A DNA stretch of 64,000 nt from Asterias amurensis (lineage: Eukaryota > Echinodermata > Asteroidea > Forcipulatida > Asteriidae). Below the pieces are notes generated by a model. The model was not told the origin of the DNA. It saw nothing but the letters and a program-made list of their open reading frames with translations, and ran no database searches. Within the stretch, counting starts at the first letter, position 1; each line of letters begins with the position of its first letter. The stretch is taken from contig NC_092656.1 of the NCBI RefSeq assembly GCF_032118995.1, positions 21,100,965-21,164,964 on the forward strand. The letters are read 5' to 3'. Positions 12,501 through 23,630 of this stretch are shown here, piece by piece. The translations under genes were made by a program, and so were the position numbers.

Positions 12501-13270
12501 TTCTAACACCCTATACGATGTATGAAAATGTGCTGATTATACCAAAGCGGTCTTTGAAATTTCATAATAATAATTTATAGTATGAAATTGTTCAAAAGGA
12601 AGTTGAACCAGAGGTGTGCATTCTGGCAACCGGTTCATGATCACAGGATGCCAGGAAAAGGAACAAGTACAAACATGAACTTCAAACTCAGTAAACATCA
12701 ATACCTTTCTCAATCTTTAAACAGACATTCGATATTATTTGCACCATTTACTTTTTGTTTACACACACCGAAATTACACGCTTTTGCTATTAATACTTTT
12801 CCATTCAGTTAAAAATTAATTTGAAATTGTATTCAATAATCTGTTTAAGAATGTGTACTTGCTAAATCAAACAACCGTTTCGTTCTGTAGTATGTCGATT
12901 TATCGATGTGTTATGTAAGGAGGTGATTATAGTCGGTGAAATTAGATTCGGCTTATGAAGATGAGCAGAGAACACCGGGTTCGAAGGTTTGAGACTCTAA
13001 ATTGTAAAAATCAGCAATTCTCCTCTGGGGTATTTTATTTGTAAGTTTGTTTCATATAAAGCTGCCCATTTGTACTACAACACTCTATATTCTTAGAAAA
13101 ATGTAAAACTGGTTTTGTGGTCAGGACGATAGTAATGCCGAGGCAGGAAAATATTACATGCAAACTTGTTAAAAGATGGATTTGGCAGACAATATTATTT
13201 AGAAATGGAAAAGGTACAGAAGCTATCGTTTGAACAAAATTAGTAAATGTTCAACTTAGTGTTCAGTTAC
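9600..13270. other. no gene recognised
   Basis: AT-rich DNA without exon-like blocks. One local tandem repeat is listed separately (10905-10985). A weak MITE-like end (tatagcccctttcacacgag) is visible near 10452. Confidence 0.45.
10905..10985 (+). repeat. short tandem repeat, unit about 32 bp
   Basis: Three consecutive copies of ctgaaagtgactttttgttc followed by tcatgcacac; the third is diverged (ttcaagaatggtgac). Confidence 0.8.
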
Positions 13271-13663
13271 AAGACAGTGTCACATACACTATTGGTAATT
13301 GTCAAAGACCAGTCTTCTCACTAGCTGTATTTCAACAGTATATGCATAAAATAACAAACCTGTGAAAATTTGAGCTCAATCGGTCATCAAAGTTGCGAGA
13401 TAATACTGTAAGAAAAAAACACCCTTGTCACACGACGTTGTGTGCTTTCATATGATTGTTTTCGAGACCTCAAATTCTAAATCTGAGGTCTCGAAATCGA
13501 ATTCGTGGAAAAATACTTCTTTCTCGAAAACTACATTATTTCAGAGGGAGTCGTTTCTCACAGCGTTTTATACTATCAACAGCTCCCCATTACTCGTTAC
13601 CAAGAAAGGTTTTATGATGACAATTAATTTGAGTAATTACCAATAGTGTCCACTGCCTTTAAA
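13271..13663 (-). mobile_element. family-B MITE, full length, inverted
   Basis: Begins with caagacagtgtcacatacac and ends with gtgtccactgcctttaa. Central foldback cgagacctcaaattctaa / tgaggtctcgaaatcg. It lies just downstream of the glycosyltransferase stop codon at 14001, possibly in that gene's 3' UTR. Confidence 0.85.
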
Positions 13664-13751
13664 TGTCAGTTTCAGAACGGCTTTAGTGATTGATATGGCT
13701 ATGAACGCTGTCGTTGCAGATAGCCGTAGCCATAGACAATGACCTTTTAGA

Positions 13752-13860
13752 CGCTAGGTGGCAGCAAACGTACATGATGGTAAATTCATTGTCATCGATA
13801 AATGCGCATGTTCAGGATGCTCGATGAAAACATATCTGTTAAGTCTGCTGCCACCTAGCG
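13752..13860. promoter_or_regulatory. 15-bp inverted pair of CTCF-like motifs
   Basis: CGCTAGGTGGCAGCA at 13752-13766 and its exact reverse complement at 13846-13860, separated by 79 bases. The core TAGGTGGCAG fits the animal CTCF consensus at 12 of 14 positions by my alignment, and the two sites face each other. They lie 140-250 bases beyond the glycosyltransferase stop codon. They could equally be ends of a small unknown inverted-repeat element. Confidence 0.35.
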
Positions 13861-14000
13861 TTCACAAGTCTCCCACTGATTCGGACGCTGCACAAAAAGC
13901 TGTCTCTCAAAGTACAGAAGTTGATGACTGGTCGGTGTATAGGACACCAGCGAAGCAATTGGGATACCATGCCAGCTACCGTCCATCAAGCTCAACCTCG

Positions 14001-17000
14001 TCATCCTATGTTAAGAACGTCCATGATGTGGATGCTTGCTAAACCTCGTGCCCGCCGTTCTGTAACCACGTTAGCAGACCATGAGGAAAGCTCGCTCACA
14101 ACAAACAACCTCGATCCTAAATAAATGATGATGAATAGTTTTGAATTAAAGAAGAGTGCAGAGATAAATTGGTGGAAAAATAATAAATTATTTATATAAA
14201 TAGGCTTAAATAAATAAATGATAAAATAAACAAATAAATAAATAAATAAGTTAATAAATGAAAAAAAAGGGACAAAATAAAACAATAATACATGTTTGGA
14301 ATATTCTTTGTTATTTTAAGGTAACATAAAAGCTATTTTAGGGGTACCGATTGTGATGAAGTATTTGTAATCTTCTGCACAATTTAAACTAAAATACGAC
14401 TCAATTAGAAGAATGAGCGAGTACAACTTTGATCTTGGATAATATCAGAAAAACCAAATTTTGTATTTTTGTGTTCAATGTTAGTATCATAAACCAAACT
14501 GAGTTTGTTTTTGATTTATTGAAACCTTTTGTTTTGCGTCTGGCTTGCAGTTAATTGTATTGACAAAAAATTAATTCCGATGATCCTGGAAGTCGAATCA
14601 GAAAGTCAAATAATCCAACTGATCAAAATCTAATTTGGGATGAGGCAACGTTTAAAGGAACACGTTGCCTTGGATCGGACGAGTTGGTCTATTAAAAGCG
14701 TTTGATACCGTTTGTTATGAAATGCATATGGTTAGAAAGATGTTTTAAAAGTAGAATATAATGATCCACACAAGTATCACTCGAAACTGCACGGTTTTCG
14801 TTTTACGTCGCGAACTATCACGGTCGGCCATTTATGGGAGTCAAAATTTTGACTCCCATAAATGGCCGACCGTGTTAGTCGACAGGGTAAAAAGAAAACC
14901 ACGCAATTTCGAGGCATATTTGTGTAGATCATTGTATTCTACTTTTACAGTATCTTTCTAACCATATACATTTTACAACAAACGGTTACAGAACGATTTT
15001 CAAAGACCAACTCGACCGATCCAAGGCAACGTGTTCCTTTAACCTTCGTTTTAAAGGTGGACTTTCCAACGTACGATCCCTGTTAAATAGTGACCCTCCA
15101 ACCTTTGAGACAATATCATGAGCCGTCCGGACGCGCCCCCCCCCCCCCACCCTTCCCCAATGCCCCTCGGCACAACACACGTCTGTCTGCAGCATACTTA
15201 CGTAAGCAAATTTCTTGCTCCATCAGAGATAAGTGATACCCATCTTCCACGAAGGAGCTATCGGTTGTTCGATCACCATCGGTCGAGGCCCCAAGCTTCT
15301 CGCTAATGTCGACCGATGAATAGAAGGAGGAGACGGTATCCCTAAGCTCGGCGATCATCGAATCCTTGACGGGACCGTAATGAAGTCAAAAGAGAAGGCA
15401 TGGTGTCGATTTGATTTATCAGATTTATCAGAATGGCTTCTGACTGGCATCGTAAACATGGAGGGCTTCATAGCTCAGTTGTTGGAGCGTTAATCTAGAG
15501 GTCGAAGGTCAAGTCCCGCTCAAGTAGCTTTATTGTTGTTTAATTCAAATTAATTATTATATATTTTTGTAATTATATAATAATATTTTTTGATCGGCAC
15601 CCGAACATACATTGACAAAATGCAGCCCGCCAACAGTAGGGCTACATAGCTCAGTTGGTAGTAGGTATTTATGGTTGTCGCTGGTTCAAACTCGGCTCTG
15701 TAACTTTGTTGTTCAACCCCAATTAATTATTTTAAAATTGATTTATGAAAAAATAATAGTAAACTGCGTATAGAACCTACAACTGAGATTATTCCTCCAA
15801 TGACCTTGTATTGTTTTCCTGAAAAGTTGTTTTTCATTTCACGAAAAACCCGATATTGGCCACCACAGTGATAATGATTTGTCAGTTGTTACTCTGAGAG
15901 CACATCAAATACGGGTTGTTATTTTTGCACTACGTTCCTAATGGCGTTTTTGATGAGAAAAAATGTGTCAGTACGACGGAATAAAAGTACCTTCTCACCC
16001 AGCGGGCTGGCAAAGTACATAACACCGTCTTGTGGACCCATTAGCTTGGCCAATCTCTGGGCGGCTACTCGCTGCGGCAGGGTGTCGAGCATCTCGCAGA
16101 TCGCCCTCCCATGGGACGCACACCTGAAATCGAGGGCATATATGAGAGAGAGTTTAACAGGCTACCTAATGAGCTTGAATTATTAAAAACTGAGGGTGTT
16201 GGCAAGCCTTTCTGGTGATAGACTTGTGGACAAGTCGTTAAATCGGCCCGACGCGTTGAGATAGTCGAGTTGTGACGGTGCTCCCCCGACAACACTGCTC
16301 TCGCGCGAACTGCTGGCTCCCCGATTTCTACTCCGTATTAACTTCTGGTGACAGGATCAGGAGAAACACTGTATGTTTCATTTCGTTGCTTAGCAAAGAA
16401 ATTTGACAAGAAGTACTTTCTGCTTGAAGCTTTATGAAATTAGGCCCAGTGGTGGTTTGGATTAGACACTTTGAGAATCTGTCTCGCTAGAAAAGACAAA
16501 CAATATTATGTATACCATGTATATATACATTAAAAACAAATCTTTCCCCAGTATAGAAGGAATTCAAAGTAGGCCTACCTGTCTAGATGATGCATCTCAT
16601 ATTTTGTAAACAGAAAAGCCTGTATATTGTAGCTGGGTTTACACCCCGATGTCCGGCATCCCTATTGTTCAATCAATCCTGGTGAATTATCTTAAAGTCA
16701 CCTGGAAGTGGTATTTTTTCAAAATAAAGCTTTTGTCACTAATATATGTGTTTTGATGAGTGGAATGTGAATAATCAGTTAACTAAGGTTTAAAAAAATC
16801 AGTTCTTATGTTATTTACAAATTTAAGAGTAGACCCCGATCCGAGAGGGCGCTGTTCGTGACATCAATCGAGGCAGACTTTGCCTGTAATGCGTAGAGTA
16901 AACACAATTGCAAAGTACATGTACGGACCAAGTCGTGAGTTTGTACGTTTAAAAAAAAACGACTTGGACGTACATGTACTTTGCACGTGTGTTTACTATA

Positions 17001-20000
17001 CGCATTGCAGGCAAAGTCTGCCTCGATTGACGTCACAAAAGGGGTAGGCGGAGTCAGCCCCCAAACAACTTTATATATTTTTTAAACATATAAATCGTGA
17101 CAAACAATTACTAAAAAAATTGTTTTATTGTTCGTAAGCATATACTCTTATGTTTGAAAGAAAAAAATTCTATTTCCAGGTGACTTTAATGTCAACCCAA
17201 TAGCACTGTGTTTTTTTTTTTGTTTTTTTTTACATAATGTTGTCGGAACAAATTAATGTGTGCAATGGAACGGAATTTTAATAATAATTTTGTAATCATT
17301 TACAGATAATAGCCTTTTAAGTATTAAAACTGAGAAGGGAAGACAAAATAGTTCAGGTGTTCACGGGCAATTTCAGCAAAAGTTAATTAAAGGGATGGTA
17401 ATAACACACACACATTACGCATACAATTTGATTTGGTATAGAGCACTATGGAAAGCTGTTTGATACTTTAAAATACTGTTAGAAACGACACCCTTAAAGA
17501 AATGTAGTTTTAGATAAAGTAATTTGTCACCCCAGAATTTGAAGATAAGAAAGGCTTCAGGGCATAAAGCTTTTCTCGGTCCTCTGCAAGCGTGCGATTC
17601 TATGCAACAAAAGGGTGTTTTTTTTTCTTCGCTATTTTCTTGCAACTTCGATGACAAATATTGAGCCCAAACTTTCACAGGCTTGTTATTTTATGCATGT
17701 TGGGACACTGTTCTTTGACAACTATCAAAAGTATACCCTGCTGTCACACGAGTTCGAATTAACACATTCCCATGTTTCTGTAATTCTTTCAAACGTAGGG
17801 TTTATTTTTTAAACTCAATTCATTTTTCTTCACAGATGATTTCATTCTTCTCATTCAGAATCATTTCACAGTATAATTATATTTCATTTATAAATCCAAG
17901 ACTATCCCACCATTCCTCAGTTGAATGTCGACTGGCTGTATTAAAGAAACGGAAACAGGCCCCAAATACCATTCTGAGCGTGGTCCATCAGAACCATGAT
18001 CAGAATAAAAATGAAATTGAAGAAGACATTTCACCGTTTGTCCGCAATTCTTTTATTTGAACAAACATTGTAATAATATCAAGACAATTATGTATATTTT
18101 ATACTTTGTTGCATATTTTCTAATGACAGTCAATCAAAAAGTGGGGGGGGGGGGGGGACATCTGATATGCTGTCCCCCCCAGTCTGAAAAGTGGAGGGGA
18201 CATGTCCCCCCCCCCCGTCCCCCACCCATCGACGCCCTTGCAATTACAACTGATGAAATTCAATGGTCGGTTACAGCCTCGCTGTTGGCTTTTGCAAATG
18301 TGAATGATCTTTACGACCCATTGGTTCTGAATGATCTGGTTTGACCAGTGAGTGTCAAACTAATTGAATTGAATTATACATTAGGCCTAGGGCCTATTCC
18401 CTTTTGACTGATGAATTTTTATCCATCGCGTCATTAATTTTCAAACGAATTATAATGAACCGGGTATAATAAATACCATGTTTGTTTAAATTGACCGGGA
18501 AAACCTAAATTTAAAAGAAAACATTTGGAACTACGCAATTTACCAGAAAGCTCTCCATTCAGCATTAAACCGCCAGTGAACGCAAGTCACGTCACTCCCA
18601 TTTGTCCAAACTTTCTCCAGAAACTCGTCAACCAACTCTATTATTTGATTTGGTCTAATCAAATGGCGTGCCATAGAAGTAATGACGTCATGGTGTGGAA
18701 ACCTGCCCAATAAGCCGTAAGGGTACACAAAAGCCACGCATTTGCGTTCAGTCCTGAAGGCCTTGGGGTACCAGTCTAGGTACTCTGTCAGCTTAATGGG
18801 CGTTGATGGCGTTTCGCTCGGTAGGTCTACTATGGTTTCTGGATCGATGCGGTTGAACGTTATGCTGGGTATTGTAAGATTGTTCAACTCCGCAAATATC
18901 TGTGTTTGACCGTCTAGGTACAACTCAAGACCTAGGCGTTGCTCCTCAGTCTGTCCGGTTCCCTGACTCCTTGTACCAATCAACACAGCATCTACACTCC
19001 CACTGCATTGTTCCCGAAACTCTTCCATACCACCGAAAGGCACCAGACTGCGAAACGCTTCCGGACTTAGGGTGTCCCCAAAACAGCGCATTTCCAGCGC
19101 ATCCACGGTAGGATGGTTGAAAAATGGCGCCAAAACGACGGTGTAATTTCGCTTCATGGCGACAGCAACGACAAAGTGAAAAGCCTGTAGTTGGTTGTTG
19201 GGTCCCTGGTTACCCAGCATGACGGGGAGGATGTATTGGGGTCGAGGATGACGAGAAGGTTGGCTGGATGGAATGACGTCATTGGTCAAAATGCTGGTTG
19301 AACCGTCCCCGACGCATGTTCTTGGAGAGTGTATTGTTGTCTTGGTGAGAATCTGTTGAAAGATAATCACATAGTTAAATAATTAGTATTTTGTTCCAAG
19401 GGTGCAAAAGTGGGTTATATTCTTTAGAAAGAAACGTCGATCTTATATTAATAGAAGAGAAATGGTCCATGTGCACACAAGCTCCATCCTAGAAATAATG
19501 TATGTTGGGAAATCTAGTAGGTCTATGTGCTTCCACTGCATGGATACCACGCAGTTGTTACATGTAAAACTATGCCGGTTTTATAGTTGTGTACCACATT
19601 ACATAAAAACCAAAGTTCGATGCATTAAAAACGAAATGTGTCATTGATTATAATTATTGGTATAGTTATTGGTTTTGAGAGACTAAGTTTTTAGTCGTTG
19701 CTTTGTGTTAAATGCACATCACTGACGACCATGGGGGGGGGGGGGGGGGTGGGGGTGACCAGCACCTTGTGGGAATGGATGAACATGCAGAAAATGTACT
19801 CTTCAGACAATGTTTACTAAAATAGTTGCCAAGTCATTGTGACCAAGTTTCCCTTGCAAAACGTCTAGCTGTTGTCCCAAATGACAAACAACATACGAGA
19901 AAGTTCTTTCAGTTTAAACCCATCTCACAAACACAACGGAGCAATTACGCCCACGACTCAATAGACGACGCCAACATTACAATTCCGGACACTCATCCGG

Positions 20001-23000
20001 TGACATTGTCCCTTAAAACACTCCGACAATACCCCAAATATTGGACAACCAAAGTTTGGATTTCCATCTCCCGCCTAAACAGCTGTCGTGTTGTTGTCTG
20101 AAGGGAAAACGTGCTTGCTGGATTTGAACAGTGTAATACCGTGAATTAAACGATCAAACAGCTACTTGGAGAGGAGATCATGACGTTTAATTTGCCTCAT
20201 TCATCAGTCACGCGTCCTTTTTATGTGTTGAAAAATGATCTCTGAGCAACATGGTGGATGTTACTTTATGTGTGATTGATCTGTGTTTTAAATTTGAGGG
20301 CATTATTGTTTTCTAATGTTGTGTGACGTGTGAAGTTACACGAGTGAGTGGCTCCACTTGTGTATGTTTCTGCGGCCAATATTTACGATACTTTAAAGGC
20401 AATGGGATGGGTTTCACAAAGAGTAGTAAGACTCGAGTTAGGATGATCTACTTCTCCTAACTTGACTAGCCTTAAAGGCAGTGTCCACTATTGGTAATTA
20501 CTCAAAATAATTATTAGCATAAAACCTTTCTTGGTGACGAGTAATGGGGAGAGGTAGGTAGTATAAGACATTGTGGAAAACAGCTCCCTCTGAAGTGACT
20601 GAGTTTACAAGAAACAAGTAATTTTCCATGAATTTGATTTCGAGACCTCAGATTTAGAACTTGAGGTTTCGAAATCAACCATCTTAAGGCACACAACTTC
20701 GTGTGACAAGGGTTTTTTATTTCATTATTATCTCGCAACTTGGACGACCAATATTGAGCTCAAATTTTCACAGGTTTGTTATTTTATGCACATGTTCAGG
20801 TACACCAAATGAGAAGACTGGTCTTTGACAATTACCAATAGTGTCCACTGTCTTTCAGTTTTGAATAACTCCAAAAAGACCAAGGACTAGTCCTAAGTTC
20901 TTTGTGAAACCAACCCCTGTCCACCTTTGATAATTGTTATAAAGACCAGTATTCCCACTTGGTGTATCCCAATATGTGCGTGAAATAACAAGCCTGTGAA
21001 GATCTTTGATTCAATTGGTCATTGAAACTGCAAGAGAATAATGAAATAAAAAACACCAGTGCTGCACATGTGTGCCTTCAGATGCATTCAATAAAAGGCG
21101 TCATGCCTGATAACTGTGATTATTTAAGTGAGAAACTACTCTCTTTCTCATAAACTAGCTTCATGTTTTATACTAGCAACATTTCTCCGTTGCTCATTAC
21201 CAAGTAGGTTTGTATGTTATTTTGAGTAATTACCAGTAGTCCAGTGCCGTTAATTGCAGATCGTTTGATCATACGTGTCGTGGGCTAATGATGATTTCGT
21301 GTCACGTTGTACTGTTTCAATAGACCTTACTTCCGAGTGAGTTGAGTGGGGTTGAGTAAAGCTGTGTGAACTACGTGCCCAAGTCGGTAAACGGTAGGCA
21401 CCGCTACCATAAAATAACATGATCACCAATTAGCACGTATCAACTATAAAGATGGACAATTTATTACATGTTTGGTATTTTTTAATTTCCGTATGAGATC
21501 AAAGGGTTCCTCATGAGTGAGCTTAATTGCTGTGACAGGGGCCGTACTCGAGAAAATACTTAAGTCACCGAATAATAAGCAAATACCCAACTTAGACGAA
21601 TCTTACTTGCTATAGTGGTATTCACAAAGCGTTTGCGGTAAAGTGTCCTGCTTACTTTCGCGTCTTCAGTCTAAAAAAGGATCATCAAAATTGCTACTGA
21701 ATTAAAAACAAAGATTTTAAAGATTTCTTGTATCTTAATCCATTATAATTTCCCAACACTATAGGCATACCTTACCCAACTGTCCTATCCATTATAGTTC
21801 ACGCAATAACAAAAAATGCGAACAGAAAGTTGACGTCACATTATTTTTCGCGGTTAAGATAATCAATCGAGTTGCCCCGCGTTCCAACCTTTCGCAAATC
21901 TTTCCTGGAAATCTGAATTTCGACGTCACTATTCGCCTTGCCTCAGGCAAACTAATTATGAATCGGCCCTTGGGGCAGCCCCGGTTATTTGATTGAAACT
22001 TGAATATTGAAATTATTTGAGAATTCGTTTCGCGTAAAGGTTAGTTGTCGGTCCTGGCTCTCCCTGTAGAGGATTACATTTTTTTTTCTTGAAAGCTCTT
22101 TTACGCAAGGGTATTGTCAAAGCACTGTACTTTGTTGGAGTAAATGGTCGGCGAGGTTTTAAAGTTTTATCGAGCGATAGGGTCTGGCCGGAGGTAACTT
22201 TTTACAGTCAACTTGGAGGCAACACTACAGTGCATGCCAATAATGACAACTTGTTATTGGCACTTGAGGTATTTTCGAATAATATGTCTTACGATCCACG
22301 AGAAAATAGGCGAACATTGGAAATGTGAATGGCTTTGCTTGTTGGAGATTGCCTTGAAGTGGTTCTAACTTGCATTTTGACATTTCTTTGTGTTCCCTGA
22401 AGCACAACGAGCAATTTTACCGGAGAAGAATGGGCGTGGGCCTAAAGCAATAATGTGTGAATTGGGTTTCAAGAAAACTGAGCGTGAAAGTTTGCGCGGT
22501 TGTCTACCGCTCGTTAGTTCATGCATGCATTAGTCATTAAAGGCAGTGGACACTATTGGTAATTACTCAAAATAATTATCATCATAAAACGTTAATTTGT
22601 GACGAGTAATGGAGTGGAGAGAGGTTGATGGTATATAACATTGTGAGAAACGGCTCCCTCTGAAGTGACATAGTTTTCGAGAAAGAAGTAACTTTCCACG
22701 AATTTGATTTCGAGCCCTCAAGTTTAGAATTTGAGGTCTCGAAGTCAAGCATCTGAACGCACACAACTTCGTGTGACAAGGGTGGTTTTTTATTTCATTC
22801 TTATCTCGCAACTTCGACGACCAATTACCAATAGTGTCCACTGTCTTTAAGTTGAACTTGGTCAGGGGCATTGTTTTGCTTAATTTTGCAGTCTTCTCAC
22901 TTTGAAAAAGTACTTTGTATGGCAGAAAGAAGGGCGCATACGCCTTCTTCCAGTCACTCGAAGATTGTTGACAGATTTCGGCATAATTATTTCAAATTAA

Positions 23001-23630
23001 ATACGAGTACCACTAGACTTTAACTACAGTCGGTTTGTGTTTTACTTTCCAAAAATGCGTTGTACGATGTTCCATCTTCATTTATTACAATCGTCACTAT
23101 TTCCATCAATATGGATGTATGACTTTTAGATCGAGAGGCGAATGAATTCAAGAAAGAAGTACCTTAAGCTGTTTCTCTAGAAAGAGATTTTCCTCTTTGC
23201 TTCTCCGCCAGACTGGATCCTTAGTATTCCCCTGGTCATTTACGTATTGCATTCCGGGCCCCCGACCATCACCGCGGCGGCCCGAAATTGCGACATCATT
23301 CACGGACTTGTTGGTCCGTCGTCGTCCACCACCGGTGGTAGGCCTACCGTGTAGAACTCCTCCGAGACCCACAGAGTGTTCCGGCTTGACTGGCAAATCA
23401 TCGGAATGGGGTAGCTGATTGGAGATAAGCCTCTGTCCGGTAACTGGGTCCCTTGGGTCCCAGTGGAGTAGGGCAATATTACCGAAGAAGACCAGATTGG
23501 CCGCACAGATAACTAGCACCTTGAGGGGTTGAACTGTCAATCCACCGATAAATGATTTCATTTTCCTCCCGATGCTGTGGGCATTCACTGTTGATGAGGA
23601 TTCAATGATATGGTGAGAGTTCTTCCTCAT
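14001..23630 (-). CDS. POFUT-like GDP-fucose glycosyltransferase, type II membrane protein
   Basis: Five coding exons on the minus strand: 23630-23163, 19352-18544, 16123-15991, 15364-15202, 14116-14001. All introns are GT-AG and the phases agree (0, 2, 0, 1), giving 1689 nt and 562 residues. Residues 1-35 are cytoplasmic with R22, K23, K25; a hydrophobic segment at about 36-55 (PLKVLVICAANLVFFGNIAL) is the signal anchor; about 57-195 is a polar, low-complexity stem. The catalytic domain starts near 197: GPNNQ at 206-210, HWRFN at 415-419 (R417 in the place of the catalytic Arg of POFUT1 HLR), VMYFASP near 460, and EQEICLR then LFVVSELSSWSANVVTER at the C terminus, matching the POFUT1 ending. 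Family knowledge: O-fucosyltransferases use GDP-fucose in the ER/Golgi. The acceptor is unknown. The ATG is preceded directly by an in-frame TGA; a TTTTCATTGCAG just upstream suggests a 5' UTR intron. A stop at 18540 lies in the intron after the exon 2 donor. Confidence 0.85.
14651..15042 (+). mobile_element. family-A long foldback MITE, copy 3
   Basis: Full-length hairpin, TTTAAAGGAACACGTTGCC ... CAACGTGTTCCTTTAA, in the last intron of the glycosyltransferase gene (14117-15201). Both ends sit on TTAA. Confidence 0.9.
15468..15535 (+). repeat. tRNA-like SINE head
   Basis: gggcttcatagctcagttgt carries an A-box (TAGCTCAGTTG) and ggtcaagtcccgct is a degraded B-box (GGTTCGAATCC type). A full cloverleaf is not kept, so this is a tRNA-derived repeat, not a tRNA gene. 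It lies in intron 3 of the glycosyltransferase. Confidence 0.55.
15641..15725 (+). repeat. tRNA-like SINE head, second copy
   Basis: ggctacatagctcagttggt has a clear A-box; ctggttcaaactcggctct is a degraded B-box; the tail tttgttgttcaaccc resembles the other copies. It sits 170 bases from the preceding tRNA-like copy in the same intron. Confidence 0.55.
16692..17189 (+). mobile_element. family-F MITE with internal 80-bp-arm hairpin
   Basis: Outer ends TTAAAGTCACCTGGAA and TTTCCAGGTGACTTTAA form terminal inverted repeats. Inside, 16857-17036 is a near-perfect foldback: gacatcaatcgaggcagact ... agtctgcctcgattgacgtc, with acgacttggacgtacatgta near the turn. It lies in intron 2 of the glycosyltransferase gene. 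The minus ORF inside is a hairpin artefact. Confidence 0.8.
17390..17745 (+). mobile_element. family-B MITE, heavily decayed
   Basis: Keeps caggcttgttattttatgca, tcttcgctattttcttgcaa and ttctttgacaactatcaaaa in the family-B order, with weakened ends. Confidence 0.45.
18138..18240. repeat. G-run/C-run palindromic repeat
   Basis: A run of about 16 G followed by gacatctgatatgctgtccc, then ggggacatgtccccccc and a C-run, ending ccatcgacgccc. The two halves are complementary. Confidence 0.6.
20404..20927 (+). mobile_element. nested insertion: family-H repeat split by a family-B MITE
   Basis: Outer repeat: gggtttcacaaagagtagta ... on the left (20404-20471) and ggactagtcctaagttcttt gtgaaacc on the right (20856-20927), which are inverted copies of each other. 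A complete family-B MITE occupies 20472-20855. It lies in the 3.8-kb intron 1 of the glycosyltransferase. Family B is therefore younger than family H at this spot. Confidence 0.75.
20941..21253 (-). mobile_element. family-B MITE, decayed, inverted
   Basis: aaagaccagtattcccactt to gagtaattaccagtagtcca: the family-B order in reverse orientation, immediately after the nested family-H/B block. Confidence 0.6.
22537..22850 (+). mobile_element. family-B MITE, 3' part deleted
   Basis: Left end TTAAAGGCAGTGGACAC, right end GTGTCCACTGTCTTTAA. It lacks the usual caggtttgttattttatgca segment, so it is about 60 bases shorter than the complete copies. Confidence 0.85.

Noticed and set aside
13758..14124. 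Plus-strand ORFs of 94 and 67 codons with protein-like composition
   Set aside because: They are antisense to the last glycosyltransferase exon (14001-14116), which reads SSWSANVVTERR on the minus strand and joins in phase. Part also spans the CTCF-like inverted repeat.
15468..15725. Functional tRNA genes
   Set aside because: A-box text is clear but the anticodon and T arms do not form a cloverleaf, and the tails match SINE copies elsewhere in the window.
17836..18060. 74-codon plus-strand ORF
   Set aside because: Short, AT-rich, no family pattern, inside an intron of the minus-strand gene; perhaps an old transposon scrap.
18540..18543. The in-frame TAA at 18540 as the end of the glycosyltransferase
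   Set aside because: It overlaps a good donor (CTG|GTAAAT), and three further minus-strand exons join in phase and supply the expected C-terminal motifs.
22089..22328. 79-codon plus-strand ORF in glycosyltransferase intron 1
   Set aside because: Its composition is plausible but there is no recognisable family, no splice partner and no supporting context.
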